A stretch of DNA of 64,000 nucleotides, taken from NCBI RefSeq assembly GCF_022605165.1, contig NC_063080.1, positions 310,001 through 374,000 on the forward strand. Reading direction: 5' to 3'. The translations under genes were made by a program, and so were the position numbers. Positions 1 to 12,031 of this stretch are shown piece after piece. Under the pieces are notes generated by a model. The model was given only the letters and a program-made list of their open reading frames with translations, did no database searches and had not been told where the DNA came from. Numbering within the stretch: the first letter of the stretch is position 1; each line of letters begins with the position of its first letter. The stretch is from Purpureocillium takamizusanense (Eukaryota; Ascomycota; Sordariomycetes; Hypocreales; Ophiocordycipitaceae).

Positions 1-178
1 GACATCTATATTGGACGTTCAGCCCCGTATACCTGGATTGTCGCACCGCATTGCTCTCCACTCACTCATTGTCCATCCGGACGAATGCTCCATGTATAAA
101 TTACAGCCATTGGCAGACTGGTCCTTCGCTCATGTCGGCTACAACTTTCCCCAGCTGCATCCATCAGACTGAGGCATC

Positions 179-2228
179 CTAAATACCAACGTGCACAATA
201 ACGGCCTCACTGGCACCAACCTCGACATTCGCCCTGCCTCCAACCACCCGCACAGTCGTAAACTCCTCCACGCCCGGCACCCTCGCGCCCACCCCGTCGT
301 TCTCGTACGTCCACGTCCGCCCCGCCCACGACACCGTCCCGTTGAGGCTGCTCGCGCCCTCCGCAGACGTCAGCGTCTGCACCCGAACGGACCGCACGCC
401 ACGCGGCACCGGCACCGCGAACGTGCGTGACGGCCTTTGCGGGCCGGCGCCCTGCTGCCACACCTCGTAGTTGATGATGGCCACGCGCTGCAGCCGGTCG
501 TGCTCGTACCCGGCGTACGCGGCGACGAGGCCGTCCTCTTCGGCCCCGACCGGCACCTCGCTGACGCGAAACGCCTTGCTCCGGCCGATGAAGTCGCCCA
601 CGAACAGGTGCCCGTAGTACGGGGCGCGGACCTCGGGCTGCAGGCCGGCAAACGCAATGGGGTGCCAGGCGACGTAGCCAAAGACTTGGCCGAGCTGCAT
701 GTTGACCCGCGTCACGTTCTGATGACGTCTGTTACTCGTCTGGTGGCTGACTGACTGTGGATGAAGGAGGGAGCTTGGGACCAGAGTACTGGACGCAACA
801 GGCTGGGGCGTTGATGCTTACCAAAGACATTGCGTACAGCAGGTAATCGGCTGTCCAGAGCGCGGACCCAAAGATGCCTTCGGACTGGTCGACGGAGCTC
901 TGCGTGTCCGTGTACCGCCCGGACTCACCGAGGACGACCTGCACGTCGGGGTATTTCTCGTGCATGTACTCGATGTCGGGGAGGTAGTCGTTTAATCCGT
1001 CCTTGACAAAGGTGTGGTTCATAAGAGTCGCTATACAAGTTAGTTCAGTTCGCCACAGTATCCGACATCAAATCCAGAACGCTGTTCAGGGGTACCAACA
1101 CTGCAGCCCCGTCGTGGTGTTTGTGTACTCGTAGCTGTGCGACGTCAGTATCGAGGTATAAAGAGCAAAGCGCTTCGTCGCAGGTATATGCACTCACTGG
1201 TGGAGAGATACGGATTTGACCAAGTTGTTGCCGTCTGTGATGCCAGCTTCGAAGACGGATCGCCTTCGTTCATCGACCGCAACGTTAGCTCTCCTTTCAC
1301 TCACTCCAAGGGAAATCCTCCTTCCTTTCTTTCACCCCTATATGTACGCGCGAAACGGCGCCGCATGCGCCGACGACAGCGTCAACGTCTGGAACAACGA
1401 CCGCCCCCCCGCGGGCAACCCCAGCACGCCGACGAGCCAGTCCGCGTACGCGCGCCAGTCGGCCACGAACTCGACGGGCCCGTACCCCGCGGGTCGCGCG
1501 CCCTGCCTGGCGTACAGGTCGACCTCGTTGCCGATCTCGAGGGGCTCGAGGTTGGCGAGCCCGATGCCGTCGACGGCCGCGCGCGCCTCCAGCTGCGAGC
1601 CCGTCTTGTTGCTCCGCGCGAACGGCACGTCGTACACCCAGCGCGTGCGGGGGCCCCAGTTGCGGAAGCCCTCGTAGAAGACGGGCCCGAAGACGAACTT
1701 TTGCCCGATGCCGGCGCCGACCTGCGGGGGGGTGACGGGCTGTGCCTGCGCGGGGTTGAAGTTGGAGTTGTCCCTGTCGAGAAATTGCTGTCAGTGTGCC
1801 GTACATGAGTACGCGTTGATGGGATTGATGGGGGGGTAAAAGTAGTGAGTTGTTGAAGACGGACGTGTTGGTGCCGCCGACGCGGACGACTAGAGGGCCG
1901 CCGGTGCGCTCCTCGACGGCGCGGATCAGGTTGCGCGAAAAGGTGTTTGGATGAGACGCGTTGCCTGTGTTGTTACTCCATTTCAGCTATTGGACTGGAC
2001 TGCAGCACTTGACAACTCGGAAGGGATTTCTGAGGAAGCGAGCACCGCAGGCTTACCCGTGTACGACGCAAAGGAGCTCCCCTGGATCGCAAAGCTCGGG
2101 AAAGACGAGTCGACGAGCTTCGAAGCACCCACGGGCGCCTTTTGCTCAACGTTCAACGTCACAGCTGGTTGACAAGCGGCCGGCGACACACTTAGTGCCG
2201 CAATGCCGAAGAGCACGGAGACGAGCAT
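179..2228 (-). CDS. Secreted glycoside hydrolase family 79 (beta-glucuronidase-like)
   Basis: A seven-exon model, complement(179-718, 822-1030, 1100-1134, 1198-1290, 1348-1773, 1865-1964, 2057-2228), stays in frame throughout and gives 524 residues. The start was placed at 2228 because it opens a clear signal peptide (MLVSVLFGIAALS). Conserved GH79 blocks appear in order: RVGGTNT near residue 85, LEIGNEVD with the presumed acid/base Glu174, a VSLHHYEYTNTT segment, and VVLGESG with the presumed nucleophile Glu311. A beta-sandwich C-terminal domain follows. GH79 enzymes remove glucuronic acid or 4-O-methyl-glucuronic acid from glycans such as arabinogalactan proteins, outside the cell. The intron at 1774-1864 uses a weak donor (GTCCGT) and is the least certain junction. 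It is divergent from the sugar transporter at 3211. The exact substrate cannot be read from sequence. Confidence 0.87.
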
Positions 2229-3210
2229 TGTGAATGCGTGAACGATTGTCGCTGCGATACACGTTCTTCCTCCCAAATCTCGCGTGCGAGCTGTGTTGGA
2301 CGCCCGCCTCCTTTATCCTTTGCTACTGACACGGGCGCCCCGGGTCGTTTCTCTTGACAGCATGAGAGCTTGCCTGCTTGCCCCTCACGAGCAGCAGTCG
2401 ATCATCAACATGTCGCGTTACGCAGGCTTACAATGGCGAATCGTCACATCCATGCACTTGCTTACCCGTCGTGACGAACACTCCGAGTGACTGCTACGGG
2501 CGATGTACCTGACGGCAATTCTGCGACCTACAGGCCTGTGGTCTCCGTTCACAGGCAAAAGCCACCCGTTGCTTAGCTAGTCCGTCCATCGACAGCTCGC
2601 GCCACTGCGCCGGGCATTGCAAGCTGACATGGTGTGCAGCCAGGGTGGTGGGTTTACTTACAGTATGTACCCTCCGGTCGGTCGGGTGGCTCGGCAACTG
2701 CGCCAACAGATAGGCGATGGCTCCGAAGTGTGAGCTTTGTAGGGGCGGATAGGCGCGGTATGGCAAGAGATGTGTGGTTGTTTGAACGGGATTGCGCCAT
2801 TGTCGTCGCTGGTGATGCGACTGAAGCCTGCGTTTGCGGGGGACAGTTGGTGTTTTATTGTGCCATGTCCTTGTCTGGAGCTGTTTGCGACGGTCAATAA
2901 AGGGCCGAACAATCGAAGTAGACGTTCGGACAATCGGCAAGGAGAGAGGGTGTTGTCGATTGGCTCGGATGAGAGGCAGCTGCTGGCACTTTGGCGCGCG
3001 CCACCACATACACTCAACTCAGGTCAATCTCATTCTGGTTTTGTGCGCTGTGCTCGTGGCGACATGAGGGTGTTGGCAGGCTGCTACGCAGGTTTAGTTT
3101 AAAAACACTGACAAGCTTCCACTCGGTTGTTCTCATGATCTTTCCTACCCTTTCGCTACGTTGGCATACTGCTGCTTTGCCGCGTCGTGGTTATTGATCA
3201 AACATCAACG
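2229..3210. promoter_or_regulatory. Shared divergent promoter of GH79 and sugar transporter
   Basis: These 982 bp separate two start codons facing away from each other, so the region must hold both promoters. I see no clear TATA box for either gene. Overlapping open frames here lack family resemblance. Co-regulation of the two genes is inferred from the arrangement alone. Confidence 0.5.
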
Positions 3211-5326
3211 ATGGCACCACCACCGGCTGAGAGCCCCAGCAACGGGCGGACGCTGCCCTTTCCAGCGCGTATCAGGGAATTCACACCCATGGTCTTGTTC
3301 ATGACCTTGTCAGTATCTATACATCTGCACATCGCCAGAAGTGATGCATCGATAGTAACAGCTTCAACGTGCAGCTACCTCGCGGTGACGGCCTGGAACT
3401 ACGGCTACGACGTATGAGCACCTCTGACTCGGTTATGTTTGAAGCACGGCTGTGGTGCTCACCATGCGCAGGTGTCCGTGTTCGCCGGCGTGCAGGCCAT
3501 GGACCGTACGTTTCATGTCATGTTCAGGAATGCCGAGAAAGTTTGGAAAGAGGGAAACTGACAGCTGCAACGCAGCGTTTGTGCGGCGATTCGGCTCCTA
3601 CAACGCAGGCACGCGCAAGTACGCCATCCCGTCGTACCTGGTCTCGATCCTAAACTCGTTCCCATACTTGGGCAAGCTGCTCGTTCGTATGCCCCCGTCT
3701 GCGCCGCCATTGTTCCCCGACTACTCCAATACTCTACAGTATATTGACGAACGAACCGACACCAAGGGATGCTGGGCCGCCGCGCCCATGGCGGAAAAGA
3801 TTGGCCGCAAAAAGTCCGTCCTGGCTGTGATAGCCACGTCTTTTATGTAAGTTGTGCCCCGAACCCGCGGCTCCCCACTCCGACACCAGCTTCTCATGCT
3901 GATATGGATCGACCGGCAAGTGGCGTGCTGCTTCAAATCACCGCGACGACGGTGGCGCAGTTCACCGTCGGCCGCATGCTCTGCTACGCCATGACGGGCA
4001 TCTGCGTCAACGTCATGCCCGCGTACATGGCCGAGTGCGCGCCCGCCCGCCTGCGCGGCATGGTGACGTCTCAGCTGCAGATGCAGATCGTGGTGGCCCA
4101 GCTGGTGGCTTCGGCGGTCAACTACGGGACTTCTACGATCAAATCGGATGCCGGATGGCGCATCTCGGTCGGTGAGTGGGCACTGGTGAGATCAAACGCG
4201 ATGATAGAAGCCAAGTTGACAGACTGTCTTAGGCATCCAATTCATCATGCCTGGGTTACTGCTCGTTTTGTATCCCATCATTGTGGAGTCTCCGCGCTGG
4301 TAAGTACACACGCAGACTGCACGGGCGTATATCGGCTCGATGACATAGGCTCATTCGGCGTTCGCAGGCTATTATCGCAGGATCGATTTGAGGACGCATC
4401 AGCCTCCCTGCGCCGGTTACGAAAAAAGGGCGTGCCGGACGATGTAATCCAGGATGAGGTGAACCTCCTGGGTCACCTGCAAGGCAACGAGGGCAAAGGG
4501 TCGTGGAAAGAAGTCTTTGCAGGGACAAACAGGGTACGAATGTTCCAGTCCCAACGCAGAAACCCAGCTGCCAAAATGCCCATTGATGCTAACAGTTCCC
4601 AAGCGCCGGACAGTCATAGCGGTCATCGTCATGGTCGGGCAGCAAATCACCGGCCAGGCCTTTGTGTCGCAGTACTCGGTCACGTTCTACAAACAGCAGG
4701 GCTACACCAACAACTTCGAGCTTGGCATGATCCAGCAGGCGCTCGGCGTCGCGGCGTCCATCCTCACGGCCCTCGTGGTCGACTCGTTCGGGCGGCGGCG
4801 CATCCTCCTCATCGGCGGGACCGCCAACTCGGCGTTCCTCTTCAGCATGGGCGCCATGGGGAGCATCGCCCACCCGTCCACGACCGAGAAGCGCCTGCTG
4901 GTGGCGAGCGTGATGATCTGGTTCTACTTTTACCTGCTTTCGTGGGCGTCCGTCCCGTACATTGTGCTTGGCGAGGCGTCGACGCGCCGCGTCGTCGAGA
5001 AGACGAGCAACCTCGCCGTGTCGCTGTCCGTGCTGTCTGCGTTCCTGGTGTCCTTTACTGCGCCGTACCTCATCGGTGCGGACTATGCCAATCTGGGCGG
5101 CAAGGTGGGCTTCATATACGGCGGGCTGAGCGTCGTGTTCACGGCCTTGACGTGGTTCTACGTCCCGGAGATGAAGGGCCGCAGCCTCGAGGATATTGAC
5201 TCTTTGTTCGAGAAGAGGGTCCCGACGAGGGACTTTCGCAGGGCGGATGTCTCTACTGTCCAGATCTCTCTGGATAAGCTCGGGGAAAAGGATATGGCGA
5301 CGGGGGAGGAAAGGGGATCCTCTTGA
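3211..5326 (+). CDS. MFS sugar transporter (sugar porter family)
   Basis: Nine exons (3211-3308, 3375-3411, 3472-3505, 3576-3682, 3767-3846, 3921-4171, 4233-4299, 4368-4533, 4604-5326) join in frame to 520 residues. Sugar-porter landmarks are visible: the TM1 motif NYGYD, AEKIGRKK between TM2 and TM3, GRMLCYAMTGICVNVMPAYM around TM4, AECAPARLRG, VESPRW after TM6, DSFGRRRIL between TM8 and TM9, and VPEMKGRSLEDID after TM12. Twelve membrane segments are expected at the plasma membrane, with proton-coupled sugar uptake as the family role. The intron 3683-3766 is a multiple of three and has no stop, so retention would also keep the frame. Its neighbour is a divergently transcribed GH79 enzyme, which makes uptake of the released sugar a reasonable guess. 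The closest relatives are probably hexose or disaccharide permeases, but the substrate is unknown. Confidence 0.9.
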
Positions 5327-6257
5327 AAGGCGTATGTGGCTTGGACGCCGCCATCGTCGCGGCAGAGCATTGAACCGGCTGGGGCCTGTGCTTGTTACCA
5401 GTTGGCGTGGCCAACATTGCAGACGGCACAGGTTTAATGTTCTAGATATATGCTGGCCAAGAGCTTGGAAACTCAATGTACGAAGAGACCCAGCCGCGAT
5501 GATGTGGGACCAGAGAACCTACATGCCGCGGTCCGTTCTTCCCCTTTGGATTTAGCCGACGCCCATTCCCACCTTCTCGTCTACCGCAGTCGGCATCGCC
5601 GCGACGCCATGCATGAATCCGCCAGTGTCTCTTGCGCCAAGATGGAAAGGAGGCCGCTGTCATGAATCATAGGCTTGCTGGCCAACATCCAGATCACAAC
5701 GCCGGGTGTGCATGCCGTGATGCAACGACCCGGGTTCGTCTCCGCGCATTAGGTGCAATTGCGTTTATTCCAGTAGACTGAGTCCTGACTCCGCAGTGAT
5801 CATGGCATGCGTGGTGAGCTATTGTTCCTGCGCATTCGTGATCACTCATCATCAGGCGCGGTCTCGGGCACGTCGGGATAGCGCCGAGCCATCGAGGACC
5901 AACCTCGATGTCCATTCCACGCCGTGAATGACGACCTTGCATTTAGAGGAATGTCCCTTGCTATGAAGCGTAATGTAAATTTCACCCGTGATTGCGCGCC
6001 TCACGACCTCAGCAATGTCAAATGGCCCGAAGCTGACGTCGGCCCGCCTCCGAGACTGGCTGCCCCAAGCAAGCCAGCGGCACTGTAGGCCTCCACAAGA
6101 CGCGCCCGATCGCCCAGAACCAGATTACATTGGCTTAAAGTAAATATGCTCATGTACCGGGCTTATAACCCGACGAGGCATCGTCGCTGTAAAGACCGCC
6201 GACTTGAGGAGACTTCATCCGTGGACGTCACCATCATCACGTACCGACACATGCAGG
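5327..6257. other. Intergenic region, no gene seen
   Basis: About 930 bp holding the 3' end of the transporter and the promoter of the adhesin gene. No open frame resembles a known family. An AT-rich patch (taaatatgctc) and a short motif, ttataacccg, lie 90-120 bp before the adhesin start. Confidence 0.5.
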
Positions 6258-8112
6258 ATGCGCGTCGAATCTCCCCTGGCCTTGCTGGCCCTCTTCTACA
6301 CCACGCACAGCTTGAAACCAACAATCCCGCCACAGCCCCCCCAGGCAACATGCGAGACGCCGCACTACGACGGCGTCGTGGAGGTGCAGGTCATCGTGCA
6401 TGAGACGCCCGCAGGCTGTCCGGTGGTGGTGGAGACGCTCGTCGAACGGCCTACCGTCGTCGAAATCCTTCCTGGCTATACCCTGACGGTGACGGACGTG
6501 CCGACTTGCATCGCGACGACGGTGGTGCCGACGGCAAGCATCTGCTCTACCGAGTATGCTACCGCGCGAAATCTGCGGGTAGGAACGCAGGCCAGGCTGA
6601 CACCAGACGTGTAGAACTATTTCCATGTACACCATTACGTCTGGCACGGAGCACTATACGTCAACGATTCCTGGGCCCGACGGCGATTGTACCATCGTTA
6701 TTTGTGAGCCGGAGCCGGGGACTTCTCCGTTACCAACAAGCACTGTTGCGGACACAGGGTCTCTTTCATGCACGCCAATGGATAGTTCTGCTCCCACGGA
6801 CATTGCAACTGACAGCACATTATCTACTACGTCCAAGCCTACTAGTAGCTCAGCATGTGACGATCGAACGACATGCACTTCTGGTCGAACTTACACACCC
6901 TCAACGGCGACTTCTCGCGAAACAACCACGAGCAGCGAATCTGGCATCACGCAGACATCAAAGAGCCGTTCATCTTTCAAACCTACTGAGACGCCGAGTA
7001 GTATGAGCAGTGAGGGCTCGAGCAGCATGATCAGCACGAAGAGTTACAGCAGTATCTCGAGCACGAATTCCTCAAGCACGACGACCAGTAGCAGCGGCAG
7101 CTCAAGCTCCGACAAAAGCTCAAGTAGAATGCGTACCAGCATCACGGGCACTTCCAGCTCAACAATCACAGCTACGAGCACAAGTAACAGTACCATCAAC
7201 TCGAGCACCACAACGACCACTAGCAGTACAAGCAGCTCTCCTACCACGACCACGACCGCGACCAGCTCGAGTAGCCTTACGACGAGCACCACCGCAACCA
7301 CCACAAGCTCGAGGACCACTTCTTCTAGCACCAGCACGTCGAGTTCCTCAACTGCAACTACCACAAGTAGCCCTTCGATAACGGTACCAGAGACATCTAC
7401 TACCACAGCCTCCTCCACCACTTCAAGCGAGCCCACGCCCTCGCCCACGGATGCTTGCGACACAATTCCAGAACAGTGCGGCTCCGGCGGCGGCCTCACC
7501 GTAAAGTATTACGAGAATAGCATCGAGACGCAGGCCTACGGAATCGACGCCCGCACAGGGGGCCTCGGCCCCGACTACTACCTAAGCCTGGAGCCGCTCG
7601 GGACGGGCATAACAGACACGCTTAGCGTCCCATACTTTTACGGTGCCGACGGGCGCCGCGGCATATACATCCCAGCCGAGCCGGCAGGCAGCAACTACTA
7701 CCCCGGCCTGACGAACACATTTGCGGCCATCACCTTTGACGCTAATAACTTTACCCTCGTCTTCACGGGGTACTATAAGGCGCCCGCTTCGGGCTCGTAT
7801 ACGTTCTGCGCCGACACGGATAACGTCGACAACTTCTACATGGGCTCCGTAGACGCGTTTCCCTGCAGTAAGGGCAACACCACCAAGACGGTGCCGCCTA
7901 GGGCGCGGCCGCTCGTATACAACTACTACGGGCGGACGTCGCGCAAGACGTGCGGGACGCGGGACCTCGTTCAGGGCTACTATTATCCAGTCCGCTCTGT
8001 GTTCGGCAACTGGGGCACTCCGTCGCATCTCAAGTTCACGGTGAAGCCGCCGGGAGGGGAGGAGACGTCCATGATTGGAGACTTTGGGTATCCGAGTAAT
8101 TGTGACTCTTGA
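6258..8112 (+). CDS. Secreted Ser/Thr-rich adhesin with GLEYA/PA14-like domain
   Basis: Two exons, 6258-6553 and 6615-8112, join across a 61-bp intron in phase 2 to give 597 residues. The start at 6258 was chosen because it begins a hydrophobic signal sequence (MRVESPLALLALF). After it come a short Cys-containing, Val/Thr-rich domain (about residues 20-115), a low-complexity Ser/Thr stalk (about 140-375), and a C-terminal module starting at a CDTIPEQC segment near residue 380. That module has the YYEN, FTGYYKAPASGSYTFCADTDNVDNFYMG and YYYPVR-type elements of GLEYA/PA14-like fungal adhesin domains. The stalk should be heavily O-mannosylated and display the domain away from the wall. The C-terminus (YPSNCDS) shows no GPI-anchor signal, so wall attachment would need another route. 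The ligand is unknown, though such domains bind glycans in yeast flocculins. Confidence 0.85.
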
Positions 8113-8482
8113 ATGGCGTCCATGTGGATCATAGAGGCTTCAATGCTAACTCTTTCATCTAATTATGAGGGCGTTATTCATATTCATTCAGTCGAGTTTT
8201 GTAGGGTAGATTATGGCCACTCAGATGAAGCTCTGAGGCCGTCATTGCCTAGCAGAATCACCGCTTTTGAGAAGGCTCTGACTTGGAGCCGTGAATCATA
8301 CTGTACCTATCGAAGCTTATAAAAGTACTCGATGTAATCTTGCACATCATGCCCTTAAGTTCAGTATCAAGCACCGACATTCTCACTCCAGCCAACCACA
8401 GAATTGAACGCCGCCCTCACACCAATCCTGCTCGTAGAACACTCGTACACGTATTCACCCTTTTTCGCTGTAAAGTGCCAAG
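8113..8482. other. Intergenic region, no gene seen
   Basis: About 370 bp of moderately AT-rich sequence between the adhesin stop and the small ankyrin-like gene. It carries ttataaaag at about 8318-8326, about 160 bp ahead of the next start, which may serve as that gene's TATA element. Confidence 0.4.
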
Positions 8483-8833
8483 ATGATCTCCAAGGATCCC
8501 TTTGACGTTTTCCGCCATGACCCCACCGCGGCCAACCTCGAGGAGTGCTTTCGTCAGGGAGGCGACGTTAACAAGAAGAACGACAATGGCGAGAGCGCCC
8601 TCGAGTACGCGGTCCTGCGCTACCGCGACGCCAGGGATGAACGCGAAACTGCCGAGATGGAGATGTGGAGCAGCCTGATTGACGTTCTCATGCAGCATGA
8701 CGCCTATTTCGAATGGTGCTCGCAATTGGAGTTTGCCACGGATGGGGCCGACTATAGGCTTTGGGTCCGTCAGAAGGTTCACTATGTGCTCTATTTCGTT
8801 TTGCAATACGGAGATCCGCCGTACAGTGAATGA
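8483..8833 (+). CDS. Small hypothetical protein with a single ankyrin-like repeat
   Basis: An uninterrupted frame of 116 residues from an ATG in good context (gccaagATGa). Residues about 18-70 resemble a degenerate ankyrin repeat: LEECFRQGGDVNKKNDNGES, then ALEYAVL and a second helix containing LIDVLMQHDA. The rest has no features I recognise. There is no signal peptide or membrane segment, so it is probably cytosolic. It could be a remnant of a longer ankyrin protein or an independent short gene. An upstream TATA-like element and normal codon use favour a real gene, but no function can be named. Confidence 0.55.
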   Translation: MISKDPFDVFRHDPTAANLEECFRQGGDVNKKNDNGESALEYAVLRYRDARDERETAEMEMWSSLIDVLMQHDAYFEWCSQLEFATDGADYRLWVRQKVHYVLYFVLQYGDPPYSE

Positions 8834-9143
8834 ATAACGTGTGAGTAGCTGGGGTACAATCATTTACTTTATAAGACAATGCACAACAAAAACTATCATA
8901 CACAAAAGCTCGGGAGATATTGTTTTCTCCGTCTGGGCGTGCAAAAACGCACGCAAGTCCACGGCCAAATGACTCTTCTGAAACAATTCAGTCGATATAA
9001 GAGCAAACACTGTGAACGAATCACATTTGCTTGTAGCCCAGTTGCCAATATCGGGGAGTGTCCAGTCATACCTTAGCACTCTTCCCTACGCAGAATGCGC
9101 TATGGACGGAGCAAGTCTATGATTTCCTAACCAAAAGATGTCG

Positions 9144-10286
9144 TCACTCCGAATCCTCGAGTCCCAACTTCTTGTACTGATCCACAAATTCGTCAAACAA
9201 TTTGTTCAACCCCATTAGGTTCAAGGGATCTTTATCCCCCTGCTCATCCATGAAGCACAACATATTATGGATGTCAAATGTGATAGCCAGCATGTATCCG
9301 TACTCAGCCTCCAGGTATACCTGCTCCCCAGTGTCCGAATCCCCCGTCAGCTCGTTCCACTTCTCAGCATACTCGCGGCAAAAGTGCCTCTTTTCATGTT
9401 CCGCATACGGCCTGCAGTCCGCAATCTTGTTGTCGTCGTCGAACCACTTGAATAGCTTTTGCATGTAATGCCCCCCAATGTCGAATGCTCGGTAGTTGTG
9501 CATCACAAACTCAAAGTCAATGAGGACGATGCGGCTCGCGCCTTCTTTTGGGTCATTCATGACGAGGACGTTCATGAATTGCACGTCATGGATGCACGAT
9601 CCCGTTTTGGCTCCGATGGATTCCAGCTTACCCACTACTTTCCTCAGCCTCGTCGCAAAATTGTAGTCGATCAGCTTGTCCACATTGACTCTTCCTTCGC
9701 GGCCAAGAGTCTTCAGTTTCTCATTTTGATGATACTTTGCAAGTCCGCTAGTGACGGCTTCGTAGTATGCCTGTACGCTCTTCTTTCGCAGTGAAGTATT
9801 ATGCAAGCTGTGAAACGCTGCTAGTCCCTTGGCGACATCCGCACGAATGGCTTCATCCTCAACGTCTTCTGGCTCCAAGGTTCGCGCGTCTAGAAATTCG
9901 TCGACCCGCCCCAGAGTACCGTCGTTAGTCTTGAAAAAGCCATACATTTTGGCCCCCAATCCAGACCGGCCGTATTCGTCGCAAAGAGTCGCTTCGTCGG
10001 CTTTGCTCGGGGCTAGATGCCGAAAGACTTCAAAGTCAGACCCACTCTCGTTGTGAAACTTGATAAAGACTTTTAACGGTTCGAGGGGGGCGCCATTGGT
10101 CGGCTGCGGCCGCTCAACGGGGCAATGAGCGTTGGCGAACGATGCGTGATATTGAATCGTGAGAGTCTCCGGATCCACGGTTGGCCATTCGCTCGTCAGG
10201 AACGTGCCGATAATGTCTCTGACCATTCGTTTGGAAGGCACTTTGTCTTCGGGGAGAAATACGGGGACAGAGGTTAACGTAGCCAT
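9144..10286 (-). CDS. Choline kinase/aminoglycoside phosphotransferase-like kinase
   Basis: A single-exon frame of 380 residues. The C-terminal half has the two catalytic signatures of the choline/ethanolamine kinase and APH superfamily: a Brenner-type motif IHDVQFMNVLV (His233, Asp234, Asn239) and VLIDFEFVMHNYRAFDIGGH (Asp257 as metal ligand). An N-terminal region with KVFIKF (about residues 72-77) supplies the probable ATP-binding lysine. These enzymes transfer the gamma-phosphate of ATP to a small-molecule hydroxyl group. Choline or ethanolamine would feed the Kennedy pathway, but fungi carry many divergent copies of unknown substrate. No signal peptide was seen, so it is likely cytosolic. 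It sits alone on the minus strand between genes for secreted products. Confidence 0.82.
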   Translation of the reverse strand: MATLTSVPVFLPEDKVPSKRMVRDIIGTFLTSEWPTVDPETLTIQYHASFANAHCPVERPQPTNGAPLEPLKVFIKFHNESGSDFEVFRHLAPSKADEATLCDEYGRSGLGAKMYGFFKTNDGTLGRVDEFLDARTLEPEDVEDEAIRADVAKGLAAFHSLHNTSLRKKSVQAYYEAVTSGLAKYHQNEKLKTLGREGRVNVDKLIDYNFATRLRKVVGKLESIGAKTGSCIHDVQFMNVLVMNDPKEGASRIVLIDFEFVMHNYRAFDIGGHYMQKLFKWFDDDNKIADCRPYAEHEKRHFCREYAEKWNELTGDSDTGEQVYLEAEYGYMLAITFDIHNMLCFMDEQGDKDPLNLMGLNKLFDEFVDQYKKLGLEDSE

Positions 10287-12030
10287 TCTCGGTTGGCTCT
10301 TAGATCTGAGAGGATGAGTCGGGGGTCCGTGATGGAGGTACAGTCTTCGATGTACAATGTGTGTGGTGATGATGGTGTATATGGGGTTGTCACATACGAT
10401 ACTTGGCCGAGTGAGTCACGTCCTTCGATCAACGCTCTTGAAGCAATACGTCACCGCTAAGCCCGGAATTCGCCGGGTCATCGAGAAGTTTGGCCGCTGC
10501 CTCCAACATACCACAGCGATTCACGATTTGGTTTCACGCGTCTATCCACATGAAGGTCACGTTCAGGTCACGGTGCAAATTGGGCTACTCAGTCGCTGCT
10601 CGCTCCAACGAAACTACTTCGTAGATGCGCTGCATATACCATGACTATCACGAACCCCGCAGTGCCGTGGAGAACGGCGAGGGGCGCATGAAGTGGGGGC
10701 AAGTGGGCGACGAGGGATGTCGCCTCACTTTCATCATATGTTTCGCGTCGCCAATGAACTCTGCTGGGATCCCTTGCTGACCAACGAGACATGATAGGAT
10801 GTAGTATACAAAACCATCAATCGTGCTGGGCTTCGACAGCTGCAACCCTGATGTAACAGCTTCGTGATGCAGCTTCAACCACATCACGACGTTGCGTACT
10901 TCGTACCTGACACGACTCGTCTAGCGCTTGTTTCACTGACCTCACACCCCCGTAACGCTTACTTCCGTCCCAAGCGCCTCGCCAAGGACACGAACACAGA
11001 CAGTCCACAGGGCTGGACCGGTAGATAGCGGATTCTTTCCGGCTGGGGCCTTTGTGATTGTGTGTCTCGGTGACCCCACTATAGGAAGTAGGCAGATCCC
11101 AGTCTTTCCGCGCTGCGCATAATGAGCCCCTGCGATCAGCCTTGTGGCTGAATCTTACTCGGTGAGCCCCAGGCGGTGCTGTGATGAGAACGCCCTGGCG
11201 CCTCGGATCATGCCCTATGGAACACATTGGGCTCCAGACGCCAAGCTGAATCGGTAGCCCCGCCGGGCCGGCATAGGCAGGCGACTCCTCACGGCAGAGC
11301 AACAGGGCAGAGCAGGGGAACAGACAGTTTATTGTAGCGCGTTCGGATCTCGGACCATGTCGAGCCGGGCTCGCTTCATCACCTCGCGCCATTCCCAGAG
11401 CCCACGACATCTCTCTGCGATCGTTCGCTTCTTCCATGGACGTCTCAAACTGCGCGCAACATGGTCGGGGTCCCTGGTAGATCCAAGGGCTGCAGCACCT
11501 GTCGGCGGAGAAAGAAAGGGGTACGTACGTTGACAAGCTGCTGGCGTGAATGCTCTTCGAGGGCTGTCAACTAGTCCAGGGTGGCATCCAAAGCCACGTT
11601 CTTGAACAACTCGGCGCTGTGAACAGAGGCTGACACGCTAAACCATCGCAGTGCGATCGCCGTCTTCCGAGTTGCTCCCAGTGTCTCAGGCTCGGGCTGC
11701 CCTGCGGAGGCTACTCGCGCGATTTGGTTTGGGTCACCAACGTGCCGGAGCGCGGCGTGGCCCTGGGCCCCGAATCCCAACATGAACTCAGGGGTCAACC
11801 CGCACACGAGGGGAGCAAAGACGACGAGCCATGGGTCGTGAGGTATTCTCGGCCAAACACGCAGCAGGTCGGTGCCCCGGGGCCGTTGTTTCTAAGACGA
11901 CATCGGCTGCCGACAGAATGGTAGGTCGTCCTCAGTGCCGCGTTTCTTGTACTTCAGCTTTCTGCCGCATCCACACCATATATGGGCTGTTGCGATACGT
12001 CGAGCTCTGACTCTGACTTTCATGTACTAG
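10287..12030. other. Intergenic region; may hide the 5' exon of the next gene
   Basis: About 1.7 kb with no family-supported coding sequence. A 239-codon open frame on the minus strand (11536-10817) starts with a non-ATG codon and has no recognisable motifs, so it is not called. The first exon of the Zn2Cys6 gene must lie near the right end. One candidate frame runs up to a GTAGGT donor at 11921 and has the correct phase, but it has no ATG I can find. Confidence 0.4.
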
Positions 12031-12031
12031 G

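Noticed and set aside
10817..11536. 239-codon open frame on the minus strand
   Set aside because: It starts at a non-ATG codon, has no domain, signal peptide or helix pattern, and its composition is unlike neighbouring genes.
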